64,000 bases of DNA from Pedobacter zeaxanthinifaciens (GCF_003313335.1 NZ_QMHP01000014.1:33415-97414); one strand, 5' to 3'; shown: positions 1-7,940, numbered from the stretch's first letter. Notes: generated from the sequence alone by a model not told the origin. Numbers and translations: made by a program.

Positions 1-1
1 T

Positions 2-610
2 AACATAGACACTTGGAAGCGTAAAGATCATTTTCGATTTTTTAGTCAGTTTGAAGAGCCCTTTTTTGGCGTTGTGGTAAACATTGATTGTACTACTGCT
101 TACGCTAAAGCAAAAAAATTAGGCCATTCATTTTTTTTGTATTACCTGTACAGGGCCATGAAGGCCGCTAACCAAATAGAGGAGTTTCGCTACCGCATTG
201 AAGGTGAGGATATTATAATCCACGATCAAATTAACGTTTCTACCACCATCAACAGAAAAGATGATACTTTTGGTTTTGCCTACTTTGATTACCATACAAA
301 TGAAGAAATTTTTATAGCTAATGCAAAAAAAGCAATAGAAGAAGTTCAACAATCGGAAGGATTAAAGCTTGCACAGCCTGGTTCCTGCGATATGCATTTT
401 TCTGCTATTCCATGGGTTGATTTTACTTCCTTATCACATGCTCGTAGCTTCAGCTTCCCCGACAGCTCTCCTAAAATATCAGTTGGCAAAATGATAGAGA
501 AAGATGGCACCCAACAGTTTGCTGTTTCTGTACATATCCACCATGGTCTTGCCGATGGCCTACACGTGGGTAAATTTGTCTCTTTGTTTCAAGAACTGAT
601 GAACAAATAA
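2..610 (+). CDS. Type A chloramphenicol acetyltransferase (5' end outside window)
   Basis: The frame is open from base 2, so the start lies just upstream; probably only a few residues are missing. The protein resembles the trimeric CAT family, which transfers acetyl from acetyl-CoA to the 3-hydroxyl of chloramphenicol. Visible marks are the N-terminal TWKRKDHF segment (the family has a TWxRKEYF-like segment), the NIDCTTAY strand, and the catalytic HIHHGLADGLH motif near the C-terminus with the active-site His and structural Asp. About 203 residues are visible, against roughly 215 for the family. It could act on another small acyl acceptor; chromosomal CAT homologues in Bacteroidota do not always give resistance. 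Confidence 0.9.
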   Translation, partial: NIDTWKRKDHFRFFSQFEEPFFGVVVNIDCTTAYAKAKKLGHSFFLYYLYRAMKAANQIEEFRYRIEGEDIIIHDQINVSTTINRKDDTFGFAYFDYHTNEEIFIANAKKAIEEVQQSEGLKLAQPGSCDMHFSAIPWVDFTSLSHARSFSFPDSSPKISVGKMIEKDGTQQFAVSVHIHHGLADGLHVGKFVSLFQELMNK

Positions 611-636
611 ATATTTGTCAGCGGTTTGAAATATTA

Positions 637-655
637 ATTGCAATATAATTGCAAT
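637..655. promoter_or_regulatory. Repeated ATTGCAAT operator-like site
   Basis: Two copies of the palindromic octamer ATTGCAAT are separated by three bases (ATA), in the 96-bp gap before the flavoprotein gene at 707. They also read as an 11-bp direct repeat, so the centres lie one helical turn apart, as expected for a dimeric regulator. No regulator gene is adjacent, so the operator role is an inference from symmetry and position. Confidence 0.4.
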
Positions 656-706
656 AACAAAACTATGCTTAAATTCGTTTAGTTAATAACCGAAAAAGAT
701 ATTGTT

Positions 707-1630
707 ATGCAAAAAGAATACGATGTGATTATTATTGGAGGCAGTTACGCCGGACTTTCAGCCGCTTTGTCGCTGGCTAGAGCGCTGAAACAAGTATTGG
801 TTATTGATGGCGGCAAGCCTTGTAATTGGCAAACACCGCACTCTCATAATTTTCTAACACAGGATGGTCAAAGTCCAAAAGCTATTAGCGATTTAGCGAA
901 ATCACAGGTATTGGCGTATGATAATGTAGCTCTGTTGGAGGATTTTGCGGTCAGCGGACGGCAAACTGATCATGGATTTGAAATAGTAACTGAAAAAAAC
1001 AACGTATTTCATGCACAAAAATTGATTTTTGCTAATGGAATTAAAGATCAATTTCCAGATATCGTAGGTTTTGGCGAATGCTGGGGTATCAGCGTAATCC
1101 ACTGCCCGTATTGCCATGGTTATGAGGTACGAAATCAAAAAACTGGTTTGCTGGGCAATGGCGAAGATGCTTTTGAATTTGCTAAACTGCTTTGGAACTG
1201 GACTAAAGAGCTTACCTTGTTCACCAATGGCAAATGTGCTTTAAACGGCGATCAAAAGCAGTCACTCACCGATAAGGGAATCCAAATCAACGAGCAAGAA
1301 ATTGTAGAAATTGTACACGATAAAGGTAAAATAAAGCATTTAGTGTTTTCCGATGGCAGTGCCGAAAAATTGAATGCCCTGTATGCCAGAATTAAATTTG
1401 AACAGCACTGCGGTATTCCTCAACAATTGGGTTGCGAATTTACCGAGGCAGGATTAATCGCGTCAGATCATTTTCAGAAAACTACTGTTGAAGGTGTTTA
1501 TGCCTGCGGCGACAATACCAGCATGATGCGATCCGTTGCCAATGCAGTATACAGCGGCAACATGGCGGGTGCAGCCGTAAGTAAAGAATTAATTGCTGCC
1601 GAAATTAAAAAAGAAGCACTACAAGATTAA
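707..1630 (+). CDS. Thioredoxin-reductase-like FAD/NAD(P) disulfide oxidoreductase
   Basis: A 307-residue flavoprotein. An FAD-binding GGSYAGLSAA motif is at residues 11-20, a redox CPYCHGYE motif with Cys133 and Cys136 lies mid-protein, and the C-terminal VYACGD segment contacts FAD. CPYCHGYE differs from the CATC of classical thioredoxin reductase and is typical of the TrxR-like branch that includes fungal GliT-type dithiol oxidases. The NADPH loop is LGNGEDA rather than the canonical GxGxxA, so cofactor use may differ. It stands alone behind an ATTGCAAT repeat. The substrate cannot be read from sequence: a small-molecule dithiol or a thioredoxin are both possible. Confidence 0.85.
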   Translation: MQKEYDVIIIGGSYAGLSAALSLARALKQVLVIDGGKPCNWQTPHSHNFLTQDGQSPKAISDLAKSQVLAYDNVALLEDFAVSGRQTDHGFEIVTEKNNVFHAQKLIFANGIKDQFPDIVGFGECWGISVIHCPYCHGYEVRNQKTGLLGNGEDAFEFAKLLWNWTKELTLFTNGKCALNGDQKQSLTDKGIQINEQEIVEIVHDKGKIKHLVFSDGSAEKLNALYARIKFEQHCGIPQQLGCEFTEAGLIASDHFQKTTVEGVYACGDNTSMMRSVANAVYSGNMAGAAVSKELIAAEIKKEALQD

Positions 1631-1656
1631 TTGAATAAATTGAGCTAAGTTATGCT

Positions 1657-2139
1657 TTAGTCTTCTTTTTCGGCATCTTTCATTAGCCTGTATACACCTT
1701 TCAGCTTACGTTGATGATTTTCTTTAGCTACATCAATGGAGTGTGAACAATGTATGTCTGTTTCTTCGTCGGCCATTTTTGCAAGCAATGCATAAAATTT
1801 GTGAAACTGGTCCAACTCCTCCTCGGTTAAGTCCTCAATGTCAACCATGCGGTTACTGGCCTTATCGTGTGATGCAATGAGCTCGTTTAATTTCAACTGA
1901 ATGGCCTTGCTGTCTTTATTTTGGGATTTCTGTATCAAAAAAACCATTAAAAAAGTGATGATTGTAGTGCCGGTGTTAATTACCAACTGCCACGTTTCGG
2001 AGTAATTAAACAAAGGGCCAGTAACTGCCCAAATCAATACAATAGTCACTGCAATAATAAAAGCAGACGAACTTCCGGTAAATTTTGTAGCAGCATTCGC
2101 AAAACGCTCAAAAAAACCAACTTTTTTTCTTTCGCTCAT
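1657..2139 (-). CDS. Low-affinity iron permease (Fet4-like) family membrane protein
   Basis: A 160-residue protein with two hydrophobic helices (roughly residues 24-44 and 53-70) following the conserved amphipathic start FFERFANAATKFTGSSSAF, then a charged cytoplasmic tail. This matches the small bacterial proteins grouped with yeast Fet4 (PF04120). The bacterial members are far shorter than Fet4, so iron transport is a family label rather than an established role. It converges with the preceding flavoprotein gene, with 26 bp between stops. Confidence 0.7.
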   Translation of the reverse strand: MSERKKVGFFERFANAATKFTGSSSAFIIAVTIVLIWAVTGPLFNYSETWQLVINTGTTIITFLMVFLIQKSQNKDSKAIQLKLNELIASHDKASNRMVDIEDLTEEELDQFHKFYALLAKMADEETDIHCSHSIDVAKENHQRKLKGVYRLMKDAEKED

Positions 2140-2205
2140 AACATTTGTTTTTATTCAGAAATCAAAACTAATCATCAATAACTTGTTAAAGATAACGATA
2201 TGACT

Positions 2206-3099
2206 TCAAAAGCGACGCCTTTTTACCAACACGTCAATTAGCGTAATTTCTTTGGTTTTATTGATGGTATGTGTAGCAAGTAAGTTCGGTTGCCAATGAG
2301 GAGGAAAATGGGAAATTCGTTCTTCTACATACTCATTTTCATTCAGCGTAATAATTTTATTGATTACCAAAGCCCAGCCATAACGCTCAGTGCAATCTTG
2401 AGACGGCCTGTATAAAACGCCATCTTCTTCAAAAATACTACCAGCGGGTCGGGCGCTACTCATATCCACAATCACCGGATTAGCGGCATGTGCCACCCAA
2501 TTGTTAGAAAGCATATCTTCGCTATAAAAAATATGCAGGTTGGTGTTTATTTTTTCCTCCGTATTTGATTCTAGCAATGTAAACAACCAGTACTTCCCGT
2601 TATAATATTTTACTGTGGCATCAGCCGCGTTAACATTACGCATTAGGGTGGTTTGGTAAACCCATTTAAGCGGAAATTGCTCACAGTGGTATAAATCTAT
2701 TGTTCTGTTGCCACTACTTTCGGGAATCATGTAATGAGTTCCCATTAATTCAAAAATAAAAGGATAAGATAAATGATAGGGTTGCTCTAAAATCTTCCGA
2801 CTAGTTTGTTTTTGGCTATCAGGATTAAACTCAATCACCGAGATATACCCTTTTCCGTCTTTGTACTCTAGCTCTTCTATAAAGAAATAATAGTTGCCTT
2901 CTTTTTCTACAATAAATGGATCTGCCCAAAACCTGTCTTTTGGAGGGATAATTTTGCTGTAGTTTTTAAAGTTGGTGTCAAATACGCCTGCAGCGCCATT
3001 TTTAAACTGATATCTTAATTGCCATTGCTCAATATACAACAACTCGTATACGTGTTTTTTTACAGCATTTACAACGCTTTTAAAGGCAGATAGCAGCAT
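2206..3099 (-). CDS. Glucosamine inositolphosphorylceramide transferase-like beta-propeller protein
   Basis: Soluble protein of about 297 residues. The segment DRFWADPFIVEKEGNYYFFI, then repeated blade-like strands (YWLFTLL, HYMIPESSG, RPAGSIFEEDGVLYRPSQD) match the bacterial family resembling the N-terminal propeller domain of plant GINT1 glycosyltransferases. The WADPF motif also recalls GH32/GH43 five-bladed propellers. The frame opens with a GTG at 3105, but the ATG two codons later (3099) is the likelier start. No polysaccharide genes are adjacent, so the substrate is unknown; a role in surface glycan or glycolipid assembly is inferred. Confidence 0.65.
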   Translation of the reverse strand: MLLSAFKSVVNAVKKHVYELLYIEQWQLRYQFKNGAAGVFDTNFKNYSKIIPPKDRFWADPFIVEKEGNYYFFIEELEYKDGKGYISVIEFNPDSQKQTSRKILEQPYHLSYPFIFELMGTHYMIPESSGNRTIDLYHCEQFPLKWVYQTTLMRNVNAADATVKYYNGKYWLFTLLESNTEEKINTNLHIFYSEDMLSNNWVAHAANPVIVDMSSARPAGSIFEEDGVLYRPSQDCTERYGWALVINKIITLNENEYVEERISHFPPHWQPNLLATHTINKTKEITLIDVLVKRRRF

Positions 3100-3248
3100 T
3101 AGCACAAATTCAGTTTAATCAAAAATAACGGGCGTAAGTAATTGGCATATTCAAAACTACAATCTATAAAAAAGACCAATCAATCATTATTCGTTTTTTT
3201 TCTCTTCCCGAAGATAAACGAATTTGGCAAAAAACCATAAGCAAAAAA

Positions 3249-3279
3249 AAAGCTGCCACACTTTTAATGTGGCAGCTTT
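3249..3279 (-). terminator. Intrinsic terminator of fbaA
   Basis: A 12-bp stem (AAAGCTGCCACA against TGTGGCAGCTTT) closes a 7-base loop. On the minus strand it is followed by a run of T residues. It lies about 20 bases past the fbaA stop codon. Confidence 0.85.
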
Positions 3280-3300
3280 AAAAAAAATATTTGGTATCGA

Positions 3301-4380
3301 TTATAATTTATCGTTTACGTTTACACAGTTCAAATCTTCAAAAGCAACTTTCAAACGAGCAACAAAAGCTTCTTCTGATTTACGTAACCAAACACGTGGA
3401 TCATAGAATTTCTTGTTAGGCTTGTCATCACCCTCTGGATTACCAATTTGGCCTTGTAAGTAAGCTTCATTCTTTTTGTAGTAACCTAAAATACCGTCCC
3501 AAAATGCCCACTGCAAATCGGTATCAATATTCATTTTTATAGCACCGTATGAAATAGCTTCTCTAATTTCTTCTTGAGAAGAGCCTGAACCGCCGTGGAA
3601 CACAAAATTGATTGGTTTTTCCGCAGTTAAGTTATATTTCTCTTTGATGTAATCTTGAGAATTTTTTAAGATAACAGGTTGCAATTTAACGTTACCTGGC
3701 TTGTAAACACCATGTACGTTACCAAAGGCAGCTGCTACTGTAAACTGATCACTTACTTTGCTCAATTCTTCGTAAGCATAAGCTACTTCACTAGGTTGTG
3801 TATATAATTTTGAGCTATCTACATCGCTATTGTCTACTCCATCTTCTTCTCCGCCGGTTACGCCCAACTCAATTTCGATGGTCATTCCAAGCTTGCTCAT
3901 ACGCTCCAAATATTTTGCTGAAATTTCTAAGTTTTCTTCAATTGGCTCCTCAGAAAGGTCTAACATGTGCGATGAAAACAAAGGTTTACCGGTTTCAGCG
4001 AAGAATTTCTCACCGTGATCCAACAAACCATCAATCCAAGGCAATAATTTTTTTGCAGCATGGTCGGTATGTAAAATTACAGGAACGCCATAATGCTCAG
4101 CCAATAAGTGTACGTGTTTAGCTGCCGAAACTGCACCTAATACACAAGCTTGTAAGTTATCGTTATTTAAGGTTTTACCAGCATAAAACTGTGCACCACC
4201 ATTTGATAATTGAATAATTACTGGCGAATTTACCGCCTTTGCTGTTTCCATTACCGCATTAATCGTGTTGGTTCCTGTAACGTTTACTGCTGGAAGTGCA
4301 AATTGATGTTTTTTGGCCTGCTCAAACAATTCTTGTACTGCAGCACCATGGATTACGCCTTTGTAGCCTTTTAAACTCAT
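3301..4380 (-). CDS. fbaA: Class II fructose-bisphosphate aldolase
   Basis: Reversible cleavage of fructose 1,6-bisphosphate to glyceraldehyde 3-phosphate and dihydroxyacetone phosphate in glycolysis and gluconeogenesis. The length of 359 residues equals the E. coli FbaA type. The zinc-site motif HTDHAAKK carries catalytic Asp106 and ligand His107. The family Glu follows, and later His ligands lie in NVHGVYKPG and in FHGGSGSSQEE. Monocistronic: it has its own promoter at 4445-4474 and a strong terminator just past the stop. Confidence 0.97.
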   Translation of the reverse strand: MSLKGYKGVIHGAAVQELFEQAKKHQFALPAVNVTGTNTINAVMETAKAVNSPVIIQLSNGGAQFYAGKTLNNDNLQACVLGAVSAAKHVHLLAEHYGVPVILHTDHAAKKLLPWIDGLLDHGEKFFAETGKPLFSSHMLDLSEEPIEENLEISAKYLERMSKLGMTIEIELGVTGGEEDGVDNSDVDSSKLYTQPSEVAYAYEELSKVSDQFTVAAAFGNVHGVYKPGNVKLQPVILKNSQDYIKEKYNLTAEKPINFVFHGGSGSSQEEIREAISYGAIKMNIDTDLQWAFWDGILGYYKKNEAYLQGQIGNPEGDDKPNKKFYDPRVWLRKSEEAFVARLKVAFEDLNCVNVNDKL

Positions 4381-4444
4381 TTTATATTTAGTTTTATTAT
4401 GTTTCGAAGTTAGGAAAATTAATCTAACAACCGTTGATTAATCA

Positions 4445-4474
4445 CAAATGTAATCAAAATTTACTTATTGTCAA
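4445..4474 (-). promoter_or_regulatory. Bacteroidota-type promoter of fbaA
   Basis: On the minus strand a TTG (-33 element) is followed after 19 bases by TACATTTG, a full match to the Bacteroidota -7 consensus TAnnTTTG. It lies about 65 bases upstream of the fbaA ATG. Confidence 0.75.
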
Positions 4475-4496
4475 AAGTACACTAAGGTCGATTTTG

Positions 4497-4529
4497 TTGG
4501 TTCATTTGTTCATTCGTTCAATAGTTCAC
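4497..4529. repeat. Short 8-bp-period array (TTGGTTCA-like)
   Basis: Four consecutive octamers of the form nnnGTTCA (TTGGTTCA, TTTGTTCA, TTCGTTCA, ATAGTTCA). It sits between the fbaA promoter and a second octamer array. Confidence 0.6.
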
Positions 4530-4561
4530 TTTTGATTAATCGTTGAAACTGTTTAGTTGGT

Positions 4562-4633
4562 CGGTTATTTGGTTATTTGGTTAACTGGTTATTTGGTTAA
4601 CTGGTTATTTTATTATTTAGTTATTTGATTGTT
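4562..4633. repeat. 8-bp tandem array (TGGTTATT/TGGTTAAC)
   Basis: Nine successive octamers. The core is an alternation of TGGTTATT and TGGTTAAC, decaying at the right end to TTATTATT, TAGTTATT and TGATTGTT. The period is not a multiple of three and no gene crosses it, so this is intergenic simple-sequence DNA. Confidence 0.85.
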
Positions 4634-4710
4634 AAATGGAAAGCTATTTCTGTGTTCTAAACGTTACGCAGTCCCGCTTTTCGCTGCAATCTTTTTGTTT
4701 ATTAGGAGCT

Positions 4711-4786
4711 GTCATCCTGAACGCTAGTGAAGGATCTGTTAAATTAGAGCAGTGCGCAACATAGATCCCTCGGAGCTCGGGATGAC
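4711..4786. repeat. REP-like imperfect inverted repeat
   Basis: The left arm at 4711-4737 begins GTCATCCTGA and ends GAAGGATCT. The right arm at 4763-4786 (AGATCCCTCGG ... GGGATGAC) is its imperfect reverse complement, with a 25-base loop. This GTCATCCTGA...GGATCT arm pair is a recurring intergenic palindrome in many bacterial genomes. The right arm recurs at 5047-5070 without its left partner. Confidence 0.7.
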
Positions 4787-5024
4787 AAAACGCATAAAAA
4801 CAAAGAGTATTTTCACTGCTATCGGGTTTGGAGTACTTTAACCTTTGCACAGCACTTGCATCTTAAACCCGACATTAGCGGATACCGGCCATGTGGTTAA
4901 GGCCAGCGTAGGGCTTTGGCTACGGCAGCGCAGTATGAGCGTTTGGCGGGACTGAACTTTAATAGCAGCAATGCAACTGCTTTTCTAAAACCAATAACTT
5001 AATCCCAACACCTAACCACTAATA
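4763..5024 (+). repeat. 260-bp direct repeat, copy 1
   Basis: Starts at the right arm of the REP-like hairpin. It is about 90 percent identical by eye to 5047-5306, offset by 284 bases, falling to 282 after a small indel near 4915. Copy 2 can be read as a 72-residue frame (5066-5284), but copy 1 breaks that frame at GAGTACTTTAA, so neither copy looks like a maintained gene. Confidence 0.85.
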
Positions 5025-5046
5025 CCTGCAACCTGATATGCAAGAC

Positions 5047-5306
5047 AGATCCCTCGGAGCTCGGGATGACAAAACGAATAAAAACAAAAAGTATTTTCAC
5101 TGCTATCAGTTTTGGAGTACTTAAACCTTTGCACAGCACTTGCATTTTAAACCCGAAGTTAGCGGATACCGGCCATGTGGTTAAGGCCAGCATGGGCTTG
5201 GGGCGGGCAGCGCAGTATGAGCGTTTGGCGGGACTGAACTTAAATAGCAGCAATGCAACCGCTTTTCTAAAACTAATAACTTAATCCCAACACCTAACCC
5301 CTAATA
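5047..5306 (+). repeat. 260-bp direct repeat, copy 2
   Basis: Second copy of the unit. It begins with the orphan right arm AGATCCCTCGG and ends by merging into the 14-bp array. The open frame at 5066-5284 recalls short repeat-encoded hypothetical proteins in Pedobacter-like genomes; I treat it as repeat DNA and not as a gene. Confidence 0.85.
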
Positions 5307-5390
5307 CCTAACCACTGATACCTGACCACTGATACCTGACCACTAATACCTGACCCCTGTTACCTACCCCCTAACACCTATCCACTAAAA
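5293..5390. repeat. 14-bp tandem array, seven copies, with 7-bp sub-period
   Basis: Seven back-to-back 14-mers, from CCTAACCCCTAATA through CCTGACCACTGATA to CCTATCCACTAAAA. Each is built of two 7-mers starting CCT or ACT. The G-poor strand is rich in CCTAAC, so it superficially looks telomere-like. The array ends just before the accD promoter. Confidence 0.9.
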
Positions 5391-5395
5391 ACACT

Positions 5396-5424
5396 TTGCG
5401 TTAATTATTTTTTTCGTTTCTTTG
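5396..5424 (+). promoter_or_regulatory. Probable accD promoter
   Basis: TTG, an 18-base spacer, then TTTCTTTG, one mismatch from TAnnTTTG. It is placed 25 bases before the accD start. Spacing is one base shorter than in the best promoters of this window. Confidence 0.5.
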
Positions 5425-5448
5425 TAGTCGCATTTTTAAAAAATACAC

Positions 5449-6294
5449 ATGTCTTGGTTTAGAAGAGAGAAAAAAGGAATCAGCACTAGTACCGAAGAGA
5501 AGAAAGAGGCGCCAGATGGTTTATGGAATAAATGTCCTAACTGTAAAAAAGCCCTTCACAGTGCCGACCTTCAAGAAAGCAAGTGGGTTTGTCAATACTG
5601 CAGCTACCACCTACGCGTAGGTTCAAAAGAATATTTCCACGTACTTTTTGATAATAATGAATTTACGGAGCTTGATGCTAATTTAACTTCGGGCGATCCG
5701 CTTCATTTTATAGACAGCAAGCCTTACACGGATAGAATTGTTGAAACCACCAAAAAAACGGGCCTTAAGGATGCCATTAGAGCTGCCTATGGCAAAATTG
5801 ATGGTGAAGATATTGTGATTGCCTGTATGGACTTCAACTTTATTGGCGGTTCAATGGGCTCTGTAGTTGGCGAGAAAATTGCCCGTTCCATTGATTATAG
5901 CTTGAAAAAGAAAGTTCCTTTCCTGATGATTTCTAAATCAGGCGGTGCACGTATGATGGAAGCGGCATTTTCACTAATGCAGATGGCTAAAACATCAGCT
6001 AAGTTGGCCTTGTTGAGCCAAGCTAAAATTCCATACATTTCTTTACTTACAGACCCTACTACGGGTGGTGTTACTGCATCGTATGCGATGTTAGGCGATA
6101 TCAATATTGCGGAACCCGGTGCATTAATTGGCTTTGCAGGACCAAGGGTAATTAAAGAAACCATTAAAAAAGATTTGCCAAAGGGTTTCCAAACTTCAGA
6201 ATTTGTATTGGAGCATGGTTTCCTTGATTTCATTGTTGACCGCAGAGAAATGAAAGCTAAATTGGCTACTTTCTTGAAGATGATGAAGAAATAG
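5449..6294 (+). CDS. accD: Acetyl-CoA carboxylase carboxyltransferase subunit beta
   Basis: The beta half of carboxyltransferase moves the carboxyl from biotin to acetyl-CoA to give malonyl-CoA for fatty acid synthesis. At 281 residues it is of usual length. The N-terminal zinc ribbon has Cys29, Cys32, Cys48 and Cys51 (CPNC and CQYC). The crotonase-fold body shows MDFNFIGGSMGSVVGEK, SKSGGARMMEA and PTTGGVTASYAMLGD, hallmarks of AccD. The partner accA is not in the window, the usual arrangement when the two subunits are unlinked. Confidence 0.97.
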   Translation: MSWFRREKKGISTSTEEKKEAPDGLWNKCPNCKKALHSADLQESKWVCQYCSYHLRVGSKEYFHVLFDNNEFTELDANLTSGDPLHFIDSKPYTDRIVETTKKTGLKDAIRAAYGKIDGEDIVIACMDFNFIGGSMGSVVGEKIARSIDYSLKKKVPFLMISKSGGARMMEAAFSLMQMAKTSAKLALLSQAKIPYISLLTDPTTGGVTASYAMLGDINIAEPGALIGFAGPRVIKETIKKDLPKGFQTSEFVLEHGFLDFIVDRREMKAKLATFLKMMKK

Positions 6295-6361
6295 GATTAG
6301 TTGTTAATGATTAATTGTTAATGGTTAATGATTAACGGTTACCTAGTTAATCGATAATATG

Positions 6362-6401
6362 AAAAGCAGGGTTGTGCAATAAATGCCAACCCTGCTTTTT
6401 T
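6362..6401 (+). terminator. Intrinsic terminator of accD
   Basis: A 13-bp stem (AAAAGCAGGGTTG against CAACCCTGCTTTT) closes a 12-base loop and is followed by T residues. The 60 bases between the accD stop and the hairpin are low-complexity GTTAATGATTAA-like sequence. Confidence 0.85.
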
Positions 6402-6526
6402 TGTTAACACTCAGATGTAGAAGTGCTGTAAACCATATTTTGAATGAAAAAAATGCACTTAAACCAAGTGTTAAACCGCCGATAAGAAGTTTTTATAAAA
6501 CAGTTACATTTTAAATGAAATTACTA

Positions 6527-6557
6527 TTGGCATAAAGCGTTTGAAATTGTAGATTTG
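6527..6557 (+). promoter_or_regulatory. sucC promoter
   Basis: TTG, a 20-base spacer, then TAGATTTG, a full match to TAnnTTTG. It is about 68 bases before the sucC ATG. With the accD terminator it accounts for the 330-bp gap 6295-6624; nothing else stands out there. Confidence 0.7.
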
Positions 6558-6624
6558 GGCAAATTTTTAATCAGATGTACCGTAAGCTCCATTTGACGAC
6601 TAAAAGAAAAAAAATCATAATCAA

Positions 6625-7815
6625 ATGAATATCCACGAATACCAAGGTAAACAAATTCTAAAGAGTTTTGGCGTTGCTATACAAGAAGGCATTGTTGCTG
6701 ATACAGTTGACCAAGCTGTTGAGGCCGCTAAACAAATGAAAACTGATTTTAACTCTGACTGGGTTGTGATTAAAGCGCAAATCCATGCTGGAGGCAGAGG
6801 AAAAGGTGGCGGTGTGAAGTTGGCCAAAAACTTAGATGAAGTGAAGCAAAGAGCTACGGATATTTTGGGAATGCAATTGATTACACCTCAAACAGGCCCA
6901 GAAGGTAAAAAAGTGAACAAAGTGTTAGTAGCACAAGATGTTTACTATCCAGGTCCTTCGGAAACTAAAGAATTTTACATGAGCGTACTTTTGGACCGTG
7001 CTGCTGGACGCAACATTATCATGTACAGTACTGAAGGTGGTATGGATATCGAAGAAGTAGCTGAGCATACGCCACATTTGATTTTCAAAGAAGAAGTTGA
7101 TCCTAAAGTTGGTCTTCAAGGTTTCCAAGCTCGTAAAGTTGCCTTTAACCTAGGTTTAAGTGGTGCAGCTCATAAAGAAATGGTGAAGTTTGTTACTGCT
7201 TTATACAAAGCTTATGACCAAACCGACTCATCAATGTTTGAAATTAACCCGGTTTTAAAAACTAGTGATGATAAAATTATTGCTGTTGATGCTAAAGTAA
7301 ACTTAGACGAGAATGCTTTGTATCGTCATGCTGATTACGCTGCAATGCGTGATGTAACGGAAGAAGATCCTACTGAAGTTGAAGCTGGAAAAAGTAACCT
7401 TAACTATGTGAAGCTAGATGGCAACGTTGGCTGTATGGTTAACGGCGCTGGTTTAGCAATGGCTACAATGGATATCATTAAAATTGCTGGCGGCGAGCCT
7501 GCTAACTTCCTTGATGTTGGTGGTACTGCTAATGCAACTACTGTAAAAGCGGCCTTCAACATTATTTTGCAAGATCCTAACGTAAAAGCGATTTTAATTA
7601 ACATTTTTGGTGGCATTGTACGTTGCGACAGAGTAGCGCAAGGTGTAATTGATGCCTATAAAGAAATTGGCGATATCAGAGTTCCAATCATCGTACGTTT
7701 ACAAGGAACTAACGCTGAAGAAGCTAAAAAATTAATTGATGAATCAGGATTGAAAGTTTACTCAGCAATTTTATTAAAAGAAGCAGCTGATTTAGTGACT
7801 AAAGTATTGGCTTAA
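6625..7815 (+). CDS. sucC: ADP-forming succinate-CoA ligase subunit beta
   Basis: A TCA-cycle enzyme that converts succinyl-CoA to succinate with substrate-level phosphorylation, paired with SucD (not in this window). At 396 residues it is close to the E. coli length of 388. The N-terminal ATP-grasp domain starts MNIHEYQGKQILKSFGV and carries the AQIHAGGRGKGGGVKLA loop. The C-terminal CoA-ligase domain has GNVGCMVNGAGLAMATMD, DVGGTANA and NIFGGIVRCD. It has its own promoter and terminator, so sucC and sucD are transcribed apart. Confidence 0.97.
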   Translation: MNIHEYQGKQILKSFGVAIQEGIVADTVDQAVEAAKQMKTDFNSDWVVIKAQIHAGGRGKGGGVKLAKNLDEVKQRATDILGMQLITPQTGPEGKKVNKVLVAQDVYYPGPSETKEFYMSVLLDRAAGRNIIMYSTEGGMDIEEVAEHTPHLIFKEEVDPKVGLQGFQARKVAFNLGLSGAAHKEMVKFVTALYKAYDQTDSSMFEINPVLKTSDDKIIAVDAKVNLDENALYRHADYAAMRDVTEEDPTEVEAGKSNLNYVKLDGNVGCMVNGAGLAMATMDIIKIAGGEPANFLDVGGTANATTVKAAFNIILQDPNVKAILINIFGGIVRCDRVAQGVIDAYKEIGDIRVPIIVRLQGTNAEEAKKLIDESGLKVYSAILLKEAADLVTKVLA

Positions 7816-7836
7816 TCCAAAATTTAATATTATTAT

Positions 7837-7868
7837 AAAAACCAGCTGAAATCAGCTGGTTTTTTTTT
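7837..7868 (+). terminator. Intrinsic terminator of sucC
   Basis: AAACCAGCTGA and TCAGCTGGTTT form an 11-bp stem around a 3-base loop, followed by a run of T residues. Confidence 0.9.
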
Positions 7869-7940
7869 GCGAAATAGTTGGCATTATTTACCTTGAGCGT
7901 ATTACAGTTTAAAACCAATAGTTTGATGTAGATTTAATTC

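Noticed and set aside
4644..4850. 68-codon minus-strand frame across the REP-like hairpin
   Set aside because: It spans both arms of the palindrome and repeat copy 1, with no family resemblance.
5066..5284. 72-codon plus-strand frame in repeat copy 2
   Set aside because: The same unit at 4763-5024 breaks the frame, and the frame ends in the tandem array; it is repeat DNA with an accidental open frame.
5293..5390. CRISPR array or telomere-like sequence
   Set aside because: The units are 14 bp, contiguous and without spacers, and no cas genes are present. The CCTAAC likeness to telomere repeats is chance in a simple-sequence array.
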